A stretch of 64,000 bases of DNA from OAS926 sp035503715 (GTDB lineage Bacteria; Pseudomonadota; Alphaproteobacteria; Rhizobiales; Rhizobiaceae), in NCBI GenBank assembly GCA_035503715.1, contig DATJTE010000131.1, positions 1 through 64,000 of the forward strand, written 5' to 3'. Both the position numbers and the translations under genes were made by a program. Below the pieces are notes generated by a model. It was not told the DNA's origin. It did no database searches and was given only the letters and a program-made list of their open reading frames with translations. Numbering within the stretch: the first letter of the stretch is position 1; the number at the start of each line of letters is the position of its first letter. This document shows, one piece after another, positions 8,545-16,502 of the stretch.

Positions 8545-8880
8545 CTAAGCCTCGACGTTTCTGAAGGTGACCTGACCGCGCTTGCTGCGGGTGGCACGAG
8601 GCCTCGCGACGATCTCCACATCGCGATCAAAAACCGTAAGAAAACTCATCAAGCGCTCGACCGAATATTCCCGGAAATTGCCTTTGAACAGGCGCGAAAC
8701 CTCCGGCTGGCTGATGCCCATCAAAGCGCCAGCGTTTGCCTGCGTCAGCTTCGATTCGTTCACCAGGCGATAGAGTTCGGCGACGATCTGTGCCCTAAGG
8801 AAATGGACGTCGGCATCAGGTAGACCAAGCTCTTTGAAAATATTCGAATCGCCGGCATGAATAACAGGTTTCTTCTTCAT
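8545..8880 (-). CDS. XRE-family antitoxin (HigA-like)
   Basis: A protein of 111 residues with a helix-turn-helix in the middle (LTQANAGALMGISQPEVSRLFKG), as in HigA-type antitoxins of toxin-first pairs. The N-terminal part (DSNIFKELGLPDAD) matches the usual opening of this family. A basic C-terminal tail (RPRATRSKRGQ) is unusual. ATG 8880 follows GGTGAG at a normal distance. It begins eight bases after the toxin stop. It should neutralise the toxin and repress the shared promoter at 9269-9297. Confidence 0.85.
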   Translation of the reverse strand: MKKKPVIHAGDSNIFKELGLPDADVHFLRAQIVAELYRLVNESKLTQANAGALMGISQPEVSRLFKGNFREYSVERLMSFLTVFDRDVEIVARPRATRSKRGQVTFRNVEA

Positions 8881-8888
8881 TGTTTGTC

Positions 8889-9260
8889 TCACCTTTCGAA
8901 ACGCGAAGCGTGATCCAGTTCTGCGTCTCTCAGTCGTTTCCTCACCAGTTCGATGTCCGCCTTCGGTGTCGCGATACCGCTCTTGGACTTCTTCTTGAAG
9001 CAGTGGAGCACATAGACAGCCGTTTCGAAGCGAGCCGTATAAACGGTGCGAAAAGTGTCTCCGTCAAAGTCTTCGATCAACTCAACAACGCCGCTTCCGA
9101 TGCCTTTCAGCGTTTTGGCTGAGGGCGGATGTTGGCCCGTTTGTGCCAGGAATAGCTCGAAGCCAAACGCTTCCTGCACCCTTGGCGGAAACTCGCGATA
9201 GTCCTTCTTGCTCGACGCCACCCAAAGCAACGGCCGTGTAGGTCGAGGCAATTTTCCCAT
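8889..9260 (-). CDS. RelE/HigB-like (phage Gp49-like) toxin
   Basis: A small basic protein of 123 residues of the Gp49-like RelE superfamily. The pattern PLLWVASSKKDYREFP...FRTVYTARFETAVYVLHCFKKKSKSGI...DIELVRKR, shown here in parts, is typical. Members are ribosome-dependent mRNA interferases. The gene precedes the antitoxin, the HigBA order. It has no Shine-Dalgarno sequence; the -10 of a strong promoter ends nine bases before the ATG, so the mRNA may be leaderless. The pair sits inside the amine-catabolism cluster and splits the transporter genes from the oxidase and binding-protein genes. Confidence 0.82.
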   Translation of the reverse strand: MGKLPRPTRPLLWVASSKKDYREFPPRVQEAFGFELFLAQTGQHPPSAKTLKGIGSGVVELIEDFDGDTFRTVYTARFETAVYVLHCFKKKSKSGIATPKADIELVRKRLRDAELDHASRFER

Positions 9261-9268
9261 GGAAGCTA

Positions 9269-9297
9269 ATTATGAGTACTTACTCATGAAGTTTCAA
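9269..9297 (-). promoter_or_regulatory. Strong sigma70 promoter of the toxin-antitoxin pair
   Basis: On the minus strand TTGAAA (9297-9292) and CATAAT (9274-9269) are spaced by exactly 17 bases, each one mismatch from consensus. The predicted start falls at or next to the toxin ATG at 9260. The operator dyad occupies the spacer. Confidence 0.75.
9272..9287. promoter_or_regulatory. Autoregulatory operator of the toxin-antitoxin pair
   Basis: ATGAGTACTTACTCAT is a perfect 7-2-7 inverted repeat lying between the -35 and -10 of the toxin promoter, the expected position for repression by the antitoxin dimer. Confidence 0.75.
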
Positions 9298-10568
9298 GAG
9301 GATTTCTCAACTATCTTTCGCGCCGCGATGCGCCCGGCAATGATCGCGCCCTCGACATAGCCGGGGAATGACGGCGCTATGTCCGAGAAGGCGAAATGCA
9401 GCGGCGGCGCACCGGCCCAGATAATGTCCTCGGCGTCACGCGCCGTCGGATCGGTGATCAGATCGCCATAGCCGCCACCACTCCAGCGGTCGTCCGTCCA
9501 GTCGCGGAACGAAACATCGATCGGATGCCCGGCTTCGGGGCCTAGGGCCACCGTCAGACGTGCGAGAATCCGCGATTTTACCTCCGCGTCATTTCCTTGC
9601 CAGCCGCGCACGATCGGTCCGGCGATGAAGAAGACGAGCGCGGCATGATTGTCATCCGGGCTTGCATCGCAGCAGAACAGCCCATGGATGTCGCGCCACG
9701 CGACCATGCCGCTGGCGCCGCTGTCGCGCCAGAACGGTCGCGCGTAGCGGAGGAGTGCTTTGATCACCGTGCCGCTGCGCCAGACGCCGAGTGCGTCCGC
9801 CAGAGGCGCTGGCAAAGCTGGCGCGTAGTCGAGCTGCGCCGCCATTGAGGGCGGCATCGTGATCAACGCATGGCGCGCTTTATGAATTCCCGCAGCAGTG
9901 ACGACTCTGGCGCTCTCGGCACTCCGCTCGATGCGGGTCACCGGGCTGTTCAGCCTGACACAATCGCCCAGCCCGGCTCCCAGATCGGCGGCGAGAGAAT
10001 ACATCGTCTCGCGCAGGATATATTGCAGCTCGGTCGTCTTGTTGGTGACGCGCCGGTCGGTTTCCGCCAGATGCCAGGCGGGAATGTCCTCGATAGGCAT
10101 GCACCACAGGCCTTCGATCATCGACTGGAAGCCTGCTTTTGCATCCCGCGGCTCGGGTTGCAGCGCCAGCCAGCCGGCGACGGACAAGGCGGTCGACGGA
10201 TCGTCCAAAGGCAGCGCGCGCAGGCGGTGCCTGATCGCCATCGACTGGCCGTACGCACGCTCGACATCGGCAGGGGACAATGGCGGCTGAGTAAGAAATT
10301 CGCCATCCATCGGCGTCTCGACAAACGTCTTGTCGTAACGGCGCGCGAGCCGGCAGACCTCGACCATGTCGTCGCAGAAATATTGACCGCCGGTGTCGAT
10401 CAGTTCGCCGAGGCCGTTCCGCCGGGCCTCAACCCGACCGCCGACGCGATCGCGGGCCTCGACGAGGAGCACGTCGAGACCCGCATTTTGCAACTCGACC
10501 GCCGCCGAAAGGCCGGTGAATCCGGCCCCGACGACGATCACATCATGGAGTGCATCGCGACTGCTCAA
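9294..10568 (-). CDS. FAD-dependent amine oxidase (monoamine oxidase-like)
   Basis: A flavoprotein of 424 residues. It opens with a dinucleotide-binding fold (VIVVGAGFTGLSAAVELQ, then LLVEARDRVGGRVEA), the signature of the monoamine/polyamine oxidase group. The C-terminal FAD motif is seen around FPGYVEGAIIAGR. Such enzymes oxidise amines to imines with O2. The start is TTG 10568, whose TTGA overlaps the stop of the binding-protein gene, so the two are translationally coupled. Linkage to a PotD/F-like receptor suggests it acts on the imported amine. The exact substrate is unknown. Confidence 0.85.
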   Translation of the reverse strand: MSSRDALHDVIVVGAGFTGLSAAVELQNAGLDVLLVEARDRVGGRVEARRNGLGELIDTGGQYFCDDMVEVCRLARRYDKTFVETPMDGEFLTQPPLSPADVERAYGQSMAIRHRLRALPLDDPSTALSVAGWLALQPEPRDAKAGFQSMIEGLWCMPIEDIPAWHLAETDRRVTNKTTELQYILRETMYSLAADLGAGLGDCVRLNSPVTRIERSAESARVVTAAGIHKARHALITMPPSMAAQLDYAPALPAPLADALGVWRSGTVIKALLRYARPFWRDSGASGMVAWRDIHGLFCCDASPDDNHAALVFFIAGPIVRGWQGNDAEVKSRILARLTVALGPEAGHPIDVSFRDWTDDRWSGGGYGDLITDPTARDAEDIIWAGAPPLHFAFSDIAPSFPGYVEGAIIAGRIAARKIVEKSS

Positions 10569-11647
10569 TAGCCCGCTTTGATCTTCTCGAACTCGGCGAT
10601 CATCTTCTGCTTGAGTTCACTCGGCACCGGTGACTGGAAGAGCGTCTTGTCGACGAACTTCTCGACATTGTCGTAGCCCTTCTCGGCGAGCGCCGCAGGA
10701 TCGACCGCTTCCATCGCCTTGGCGTTGGCATGGCCGTACCCCCAGTCGGAGAGCAGGTATTGCGCCACTTCTGGCGTGTTGATGGCGTTCAGGAATTCAT
10801 AGGTCTTGTCGACGCTGCCTGGTGCGCCCTTCAGGCGAACGTATCCGCACACCCAGGTCGAAAGCCCCTCCTCCGTGTCCTGCTTCGCCTTGATCGGCGC
10901 GCCGGCGAGTGCCGACTGCACGCTGGCGTCGTTCCACGCCCAGGCGAGATCAACCTCGCCGCCGCTCATCGCCTGCACGATTTCGGTATTGTCGGTCCAA
11001 TAGAGACGGACGTTCTTGTGCACCTCGCGGAGAAAGTCCGACGCCTGCTTGAACTGCTCGTCGGTCATCTGCGTCCAGTCCTTCAGGCCGATCGCCAGCG
11101 AAGCCAGCGCGTAGGCGTCGTCGACATTGTCGCCGATCGAGACGCGATCCTTGAACTTCGGATCGGCCAGCGATTTCAGCGACTGGACATCCTTCTCGTC
11201 GACCTTTTCGGAATTATAGGTGAGCAGCGTATTGCCCCAGTCCCACGGCATGAACCAGGCGGTGCCGTCTTCGGTCGTCGCCAGGTCCTTCATCTTCATG
11301 ATGCCCGGGTTCAGATCTTTCCAGGCCGTGATCTTCGACGTATCGAGCGGCTCGAGCAGGCCAGCCTCGCGCCATTTCACCACGCTCTGTGAGCAGGGAT
11401 GGCCAAGGTCTGTCTTGAACCCAGCGCGCAGTTTCTCGAACGCCTCGTCCTCGTCTCCGAAGAAGGTGAAGGTCGGCGATTCCCCATGCGCCTTCACATA
11501 GTCCGGGTGGAATTCCGGCGCTTCATAACCGGACCAGTCGAATATGATGAGTTCGGCGTCTTCCGCCGAAGCAATCACGGCGGCTGATGCCGACAGAATG
11601 CCGGCGAAGGCAAGCGTGATGGCAGTGCGTCTGTTGAATCCCGTCAT
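10565..11647 (-). CDS. Periplasmic solute-binding protein, PotD/PotF type
   Basis: An extracellular solute-binding protein of about 360 residues with a signal peptide (MTGFNRRTAITLAFAGIL, cleavage near ASA-ED). The mature part shows the PotD/F pattern: IIFDWSGYEAPEF near the N-terminus, an AWAWNDASVQ segment and repeated Trp/Tyr that line cation-pi pockets for polyamines or quaternary amines. ATG 11647 has GAGG eight bases upstream; a longer frame to 11803 runs into the regulator gene. It lies in a minus-strand operon after the TetR gene and should deliver substrate to the permease/ATPase at 5732-8536. Confidence 0.87.
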   Translation of the reverse strand: MTGFNRRTAITLAFAGILSASAAVIASAEDAELIIFDWSGYEAPEFHPDYVKAHGESPTFTFFGDEDEAFEKLRAGFKTDLGHPCSQSVVKWREAGLLEPLDTSKITAWKDLNPGIMKMKDLATTEDGTAWFMPWDWGNTLLTYNSEKVDEKDVQSLKSLADPKFKDRVSIGDNVDDAYALASLAIGLKDWTQMTDEQFKQASDFLREVHKNVRLYWTDNTEIVQAMSGGEVDLAWAWNDASVQSALAGAPIKAKQDTEEGLSTWVCGYVRLKGAPGSVDKTYEFLNAINTPEVAQYLLSDWGYGHANAKAMEAVDPAALAEKGYDNVEKFVDKTLFQSPVPSELKQKMIAEFEKIKAGY

Positions 11648-11670
11648 CGTTCCATCCTCTTTTTGGTGTT

Positions 11671-12366
11671 TCAGGCAAGCTTCCTCGTCTTTTCGGCCCT
11701 TGCGGCATAATGCTTTGGGAAGACGACGCGCAGGAACTCCTGCGCTGCGAAAAGCGCGCTCTCGCGCGTCACGCCTTCCGTGCCCATCATCAGCCTGAGC
11801 CACAAACCTTCCAGCGCAGCCGACAGCGCGAGCGCCGTTGCCTGCGGATCGAAATCATATGTGCCCTCCTCCTTCAGCGCCGCACACAATTCGATGAAGA
11901 CCTTTTGATAGGCCGCGTCACGGGCGCCGCAGAGCGACTGATAGGTCGGGCGCGATTTCGCCTCGCCCCAGAACGCGCACCACGCGGCAAGCTTGCGCTT
12001 CGTGCAGATCGCGCGGTCAAAGTCAGCCGCGACGAGTGCTGCGAGCTGATCAGCGGGCTTGTTGCCCGCCTTCTGCAGCGCCGAGCGCCAATGCGCGGAA
12101 TATTCGTCCGCCATGTACTGCAGCGTCGCGACGAGCAGCTTGTCCTTGCTCTCGAAGTGGAAGTTCACGATACCGCGTGACAGCCCGGCGCCGTCGGCCA
12201 CGTCGGCCATCGTGGTTTCGGAATAACCGCGCTTGGCAAGCGAATCGATCGTCGCCTCGATCAGTTGCTGGCGGCGCGTCTCCTTCGACGCCTTGCGGCC
12301 GCGGCGCGCCTCGCCACTCTCCACCTTCCGCGCTGCCGCCCTTGCCACCGTGCCCGATCTCCACAT
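11671..12366 (-). CDS. TetR-family regulator, BetI-like
   Basis: A regulator of 231 residues. The helix-turn-helix spans about residues 50-76 (TTMADVADGAGLSRGIVNFHF) and the ligand domain follows. RRQQLIEAT before the HTH and AAWCAFWGEA and LEGLWLR in the ligand domain closely follow the BetI pattern, so a choline- or betaine-like ligand is plausible. A basic N-terminal extension of about 30 residues is longer than in BetI. AAGGA lies seven bases before ATG 12366. It sits three bases after the methyltransferase gene and before the binding-protein gene. It is the likely owner of the three dyads at 2433, 5565 and 13244; binding is inferred. Confidence 0.87.
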   Translation of the reverse strand: MWRSGTVARAAARKVESGEARRGRKASKETRRQQLIEATIDSLAKRGYSETTMADVADGAGLSRGIVNFHFESKDKLLVATLQYMADEYSAHWRSALQKAGNKPADQLAALVAADFDRAICTKRKLAAWCAFWGEAKSRPTYQSLCGARDAAYQKVFIELCAALKEEGTYDFDPQATALALSAALEGLWLRLMMGTEGVTRESALFAAQEFLRVVFPKHYAARAEKTRKLA

Positions 12367-12369
12367 CGG

Positions 12370-13206
12370 CTAGTCCTTCCTAGCCGGCTTCCAGCCGCGC
12401 AGATGAGTGGGGCGGTGCTCGCCTGAGTCAAGCACCTTCTGCATCGCTTCCCAGGTCTTGATGTTCTTATCGACATAATCGCTGCCGACAGCGGCCGACG
12501 CCTTGGCGTAGAGCGGCCCTTTCAGCTTCGCCAGCTCGCCGCGCGCCACCTCCCGATACCATGGGTTGCGGTCGGCGATCTCGATCTCGGTGAAGCCGGC
12601 GCGCTCCATGGCGATCCTGTACCGTGCCGGCGATTTCATGCTGAAGGAAAGACCTTCGGCCTCGACATAGGCTTTCATCTCCGGTGACGGTTCATTGTCA
12701 TGGCCAATCATCCAGTTCGACGCGGCGAACACGCCACTCGGTTTCAGCACCCGGAAGATGTCAGCGAAGAGCGCGTCCTTGTCGGGAACATGCAGCAGCG
12801 CATCTTTGGAAAAAACAACGTCGAAGGACGCATCGGGAAAAGGCAGCGGGCCGGGCGGCACCTGAACGAACGTCGCGCGGTGCGCGAGGCCAAACCGCGC
12901 GGCACGGTTCTTGGCCGCTTCGATCACCGGTTTTTCGACGTCGAAGCCGGTGACGTGGCCAGCGCCGTGCTCTTCCACAAGGTGCAGTGCGATTCCGCCC
13001 GAGCCGCAGCCGATGTCGAGAACCTTTTTGTCCTTGAGCGACAGGCCGGCAACGACGCGGTCGACTTCCTCAGGTCCGCCCGGCGACAGATAACCATCGC
13101 CCCACAGCGCTTCGAGGAAGCGGATGGCAATATCGTCATACTCGGCATTTTCGCCCGACGGATCAGCCACTTCGGTGCAGGTCCCAACGTTCCCAACGTA
13201 AGGCAA
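12370..13206 (-). CDS. SAM-dependent methyltransferase, phosphoethanolamine N-methyltransferase-like
   Basis: A class I methyltransferase of up to 278 residues with SAM motif I at VLDIGCGSGG (about 62-71) and an acidic residue in TGFDVE. The flanking WGDGYLSPGG and FSKDALLHVPDKDALF resemble the phosphobase N-methyltransferase (PEAMT/PMT) group more than a generic type 11 domain. The start is uncertain: TTG 13206 gives the longest form, and GTG 13170 has a GGGA upstream. It is the first gene of the minus-strand operon behind the operator at 13244. A methyl donor enzyme beside demethylating enzymes suggests methyl-group shuffling on an amine. The substrate is not established. Confidence 0.78.
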   Translation of the reverse strand: MPYVGNVGTCTEVADPSGENAEYDDIAIRFLEALWGDGYLSPGGPEEVDRVVAGLSLKDKKVLDIGCGSGGIALHLVEEHGAGHVTGFDVEKPVIEAAKNRAARFGLAHRATFVQVPPGPLPFPDASFDVVFSKDALLHVPDKDALFADIFRVLKPSGVFAASNWMIGHDNEPSPEMKAYVEAEGLSFSMKSPARYRIAMERAGFTEIEIADRNPWYREVARGELAKLKGPLYAKASAAVGSDYVDKNIKTWEAMQKVLDSGEHRPTHLRGWKPARKD

Positions 13207-13243
13207 AGCCTAGCGTATTAACGGGAAAATACAATCCTGTTTG

Positions 13244-13259
13244 TTGAACATTCATTCAA
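13244..13259. promoter_or_regulatory. BetI/TetR-type operator, copy 3
   Basis: TTGAACATTCATTCAA aligns with the other two copies, with arms TTGAA/TTCAA intact. It lies between the divergent methyltransferase-TetR-receptor operon and the FAD oxidoreductase operon, so one site could control both, including the regulator itself. Confidence 0.65.
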
Positions 13260-13331
13260 AATGGCTGGACAAAATGGCTGCCGCCATGGCAAGGATTGCG
13301 CACTGGAGAGACCAGGAACACCATTAGAGCC

Positions 13332-14951
13332 ATGAAGACCTGGGACGCGATCGTCATCGGCGCGGGCCACAACGGCCTCGTCAACGCCTGCTACCTGCAA
13401 CGGGCCGGGCTGGACGTGCTGGTTGTCGAGAAAAACGACTGGGTCGGCGGCGCGGCGACCAGCCGCGAACTGACGCCCGGCTTCCTTTATTCCAACTGCT
13501 CCTACGTCTGCTCGCTCTTCCGCCCGGAGATCATGCGCGACCTCGAACTGCCACGCTTCGGGCTACAGGTGATCGGTTATGAGGGCGGTGCGGTGTTCAC
13601 CCAGGATGGCGACTATCTCGCCAATTACCGCGACCACGACGCCCACCGCCGCGAGTTCGCGCGCTTCTCCAAACGCGACGCCGAGGCCTACGACCGCTAC
13701 GCGCGCGACGTGACGCGGCAGTGCCGGTTCATCCAGCCGCTTCTTATGCGCACCGCGCCGGATCCGACGAGCTTCCGCCCGAAAGACCTCGGCGAGCTGC
13801 TGTTCCTCGGCAAGAAGTTTGGCGGACTGACGCCGGAGGAGATGGCGCTGACCATCCGCTTCTGGACCATGTCGATCTCGGACTTCCTCGACGAATATTT
13901 CGAAACCGACGTCATCAAGGCGAACTTCGCGCTATCCGGCATCATCGGCACCGCACTTGGACCGATGTCACCCGGCACCGCCTACGTGCTGTTGCACCAC
14001 TACATGGGCGAGGTCGACGGCTCGGTCGGCGCATGGGGCTATGCACGCGGCGGCATGGGCGCGGTGACGAAGGCGCTCGCTGCCTCCTTCCAGGTGTCCG
14101 GCGGCACGATCCGCACCGGCGCCGAGGTCGACCGTGTGATGATCCGGCGCGGCAAGGCCGAAGGCATTGTGCTGGCCGGCGGCGAGGAAATCCGCGGCAA
14201 GATGGTGGTTTCGAACGCGGACGTGAAGCGCACCTTCCTGAAGCTCGTCGAGGAAAAGGAGTTGCCCGACATCTTCCTGCGACGGGTGAAGAACTTCAAG
14301 ATTCGCGGCTCGTCCGGCAAGGTGAACATCGCGCTGGATTCCGCGCCCGTGTTCCCCGCCTTGTCCGACGACTCGCCGGTCTATCGCGGCGACATGCATT
14401 TCACCGACACGGTCGAGCGCATGGAGCGCGCCTATGACGACTGGAAGGCCGGTCGCTGGTCCGCAGATCCGTTCCTCGACATGGTCATCCCGACCATGCT
14501 CGACCCGACGATGGCCGCACCGGGCAAGCATTTCATGAGCGTCTTCGTTCAATATGCGCCGCCGAAGATCAATGGCCGCGACTGGACCGACGCTGACCGC
14601 GGCGGTTTCGCCGAAAGCGTGATTGCGCAGATCGCCGAATACTCGCCGGGCTTCCGCGAGCGCATCGTGCATATGGAAGTGCGCACGCCGCGCGAGATCG
14701 AGGCCGAAGTCGGCCTGACCGAGGGCAACATTTTTCAAGGCGAACTCACCTTCGACCAGCTGCTGTTCAACCGGCCGGTGCCGGGTTACGCACAATATCG
14801 CTCGCCGATCGGCGGGCTCTATATGTGCGGCTCGTCCACGCATCCCGGCGGCGGCGTGATGGGAGCGCCCGGCCGCAACGCCGCAGCCGAGATCCTCGGC
14901 GATTTGAAGCGCGGCACCAAGCATCTGAGCCCGGCCCATGACATCATTTGA
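13332..14951 (+). CDS. PYROXD2/phytoene desaturase-like FAD oxidoreductase, first of a pair
   Basis: A flavoprotein of 539 residues. The N-terminal Rossmann motif is AIVIGAGHNGLVNACYLQ, followed by VVEKNDWVGGAATS. The C-terminal FAD contact is the GGLYMCGSSTHPGGGVMGAPG region, quoted here in part. This PYROXD2-type family is distinct from carotenoid desaturases and its reactions are mostly unknown; oxidative demethylation or dehydrogenation of an amine is plausible here. ATG 13332 is preferred over a TTG 36 bases upstream. Its end overlaps the next gene by 14 bases, so the two are coupled and may form a heteromer. Confidence 0.83.
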   Translation: MKTWDAIVIGAGHNGLVNACYLQRAGLDVLVVEKNDWVGGAATSRELTPGFLYSNCSYVCSLFRPEIMRDLELPRFGLQVIGYEGGAVFTQDGDYLANYRDHDAHRREFARFSKRDAEAYDRYARDVTRQCRFIQPLLMRTAPDPTSFRPKDLGELLFLGKKFGGLTPEEMALTIRFWTMSISDFLDEYFETDVIKANFALSGIIGTALGPMSPGTAYVLLHHYMGEVDGSVGAWGYARGGMGAVTKALAASFQVSGGTIRTGAEVDRVMIRRGKAEGIVLAGGEEIRGKMVVSNADVKRTFLKLVEEKELPDIFLRRVKNFKIRGSSGKVNIALDSAPVFPALSDDSPVYRGDMHFTDTVERMERAYDDWKAGRWSADPFLDMVIPTMLDPTMAAPGKHFMSVFVQYAPPKINGRDWTDADRGGFAESVIAQIAEYSPGFRERIVHMEVRTPREIEAEVGLTEGNIFQGELTFDQLLFNRPVPGYAQYRSPIGGLYMCGSSTHPGGGVMGAPGRNAAAEILGDLKRGTKHLSPAHDII

Positions 14952-16500
14952 CGTCATCGTCATTGGCGGCGGCCACAATGGTCTGGTCGCAGCGGCCACG
15001 CTCGGGAAAGCCGGGCGCAAGGTGCTGCTGGTCGAGGCGGCAAGCGAGCTCGGCGGCGCGGCGCGTACGGAAGAGTTCGCACCGGGCTTCCGCGTGTCCT
15101 CGGTCGCGCACATCCTGAACCGGCTGCATCCGGATGTCGTGAAGACGCTGGAGCTTGGCAAGCATGGCTTGAGCTTCGAGGCAAAAGCCTTCGCGCCATC
15201 CGTCGCGCTGTCGAAGGACGGCGAGCCGCTCGTGCTGAACGGCGCCTATGGCGAGACGCTCATTGGTGCATCTGTTGCGGAAGCAGCGGCCTGGACAGAA
15301 CTCCGCGCGCAACTCTTCCGCTACGCCGCGATCCTGAAACCGTTCCTGGCAAAACGCCCACCCGCGCTGCACGGCATGTCGTTCGGCGAGAAATCATCGC
15401 TCGGCATGGCTGCTCTGTCGGTGCGGCGCCTCGGCAAGGAAGACATGCGCGACTTCCTGCGCATGCTCTTGATGAATGTCGCCGACGTTCTGGATGAGCA
15501 TCTGGAGGATGAACGGCTGCGCGGACTGGTCGCCTTCGACGCCGTGCTCGGCAGCCATCTCGGCCCACGCTCGCCGACCTCGCTGCTCGGCCTCTACTAT
15601 CGCCTCGCCGGCGAGCTTGGCGGCACGAGCGGCGCGCAGCTTCTCCCCAAGGGCGGGATGGGCGCGGTAGTCGCGGCGCTCGCGGCGGCCGCCGAAGCGG
15701 CAGGGGTGAAAGTCCGCAAGAGTGGAAATGTCTCGCGCATCCTCAATGAGAAAGGCCGCGCTGTCGGCATTGTTGTCGGCGGCGAGGAAATCCGCGCGAA
15801 GACGGTCGTCTCCGCCATCAATCCACGCGCCACGCTGCTCGATCTGGTCGGCGCGCGCGACCTCGACACCGGGGTTGTGCGGAAGGCGAAGAACATCCGC
15901 ATGAAGGGCGATGCGGCGAAACTCAATCTCGCGCTCGACCGCGTACCCGAGTTCAAAGGCGCGGCAGCCGATGTATTGCACGGCCGGCTCGTGATCGCGC
16001 CATCGGTCGACGATGTCGAGAACGCATTCAATCCGTCGAAATATGGCGAGTTCTCTCCATATCCAGCGATGGAAATCACGCTGCCGAGCCTGAGTGACGC
16101 ATCCCTCGCACCGAGTGGCGCCTGTGTGCTCTCGGCAATCGTCCAATACGCGCCATACGAACTGAAGGGTGGATGGGAACGCGGCAAGCCGGAGCTGCTG
16201 AAGACGATCATGGCGACGCTGGAAGATTATGCGCCGGGCATTGGCAAACTGGTGCATCACGCGGACCTGCTGACGCCCTCCGACATCGAGACCCGCTACC
16301 GCATGCCCGGCGGCCACTGGCACCACGGTGAATTGCAGATCGACCAGATGCTGGTGTCGCGCCCGTTCTACGGCGCGGACGGTTACGACACGCCGATCGA
16401 AGGATTGTTCCTCGCTGGTGCTGGTTCGCATCCGGGCGGCGGCGTCTCCGGTGTGCCGGGCTTGAACGCGGCGCGCCGTGTCATCGAGATGAGGGCGTGA
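14938..16500 (+). CDS. PYROXD2/phytoene desaturase-like FAD oxidoreductase, second of a pair
   Basis: A paralogue of the preceding protein, 520 residues, with DVIVIGGGHNGLVAAATLG at the N-terminus and LFLAGAGSHPGGGVSG near the C-terminus. Shared internal landmarks (GGMGAV, GGEEIRAK, IRMKGDAAKLNLAL) show that the pair arose by old duplication. The proteins are now clearly diverged, which argues for two subunits or two successive steps. ATG 14938 lies inside the end of the first gene. The GcvT-like gene follows with overlapping stop and start region. Confidence 0.83.
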   Translation: MTSFDVIVIGGGHNGLVAAATLGKAGRKVLLVEAASELGGAARTEEFAPGFRVSSVAHILNRLHPDVVKTLELGKHGLSFEAKAFAPSVALSKDGEPLVLNGAYGETLIGASVAEAAAWTELRAQLFRYAAILKPFLAKRPPALHGMSFGEKSSLGMAALSVRRLGKEDMRDFLRMLLMNVADVLDEHLEDERLRGLVAFDAVLGSHLGPRSPTSLLGLYYRLAGELGGTSGAQLLPKGGMGAVVAALAAAAEAAGVKVRKSGNVSRILNEKGRAVGIVVGGEEIRAKTVVSAINPRATLLDLVGARDLDTGVVRKAKNIRMKGDAAKLNLALDRVPEFKGAAADVLHGRLVIAPSVDDVENAFNPSKYGEFSPYPAMEITLPSLSDASLAPSGACVLSAIVQYAPYELKGGWERGKPELLKTIMATLEDYAPGIGKLVHHADLLTPSDIETRYRMPGGHWHHGELQIDQMLVSRPFYGADGYDTPIEGLFLAGAGSHPGGGVSGVPGLNAARRVIEMRA

Positions 16501-16502
16501 CG

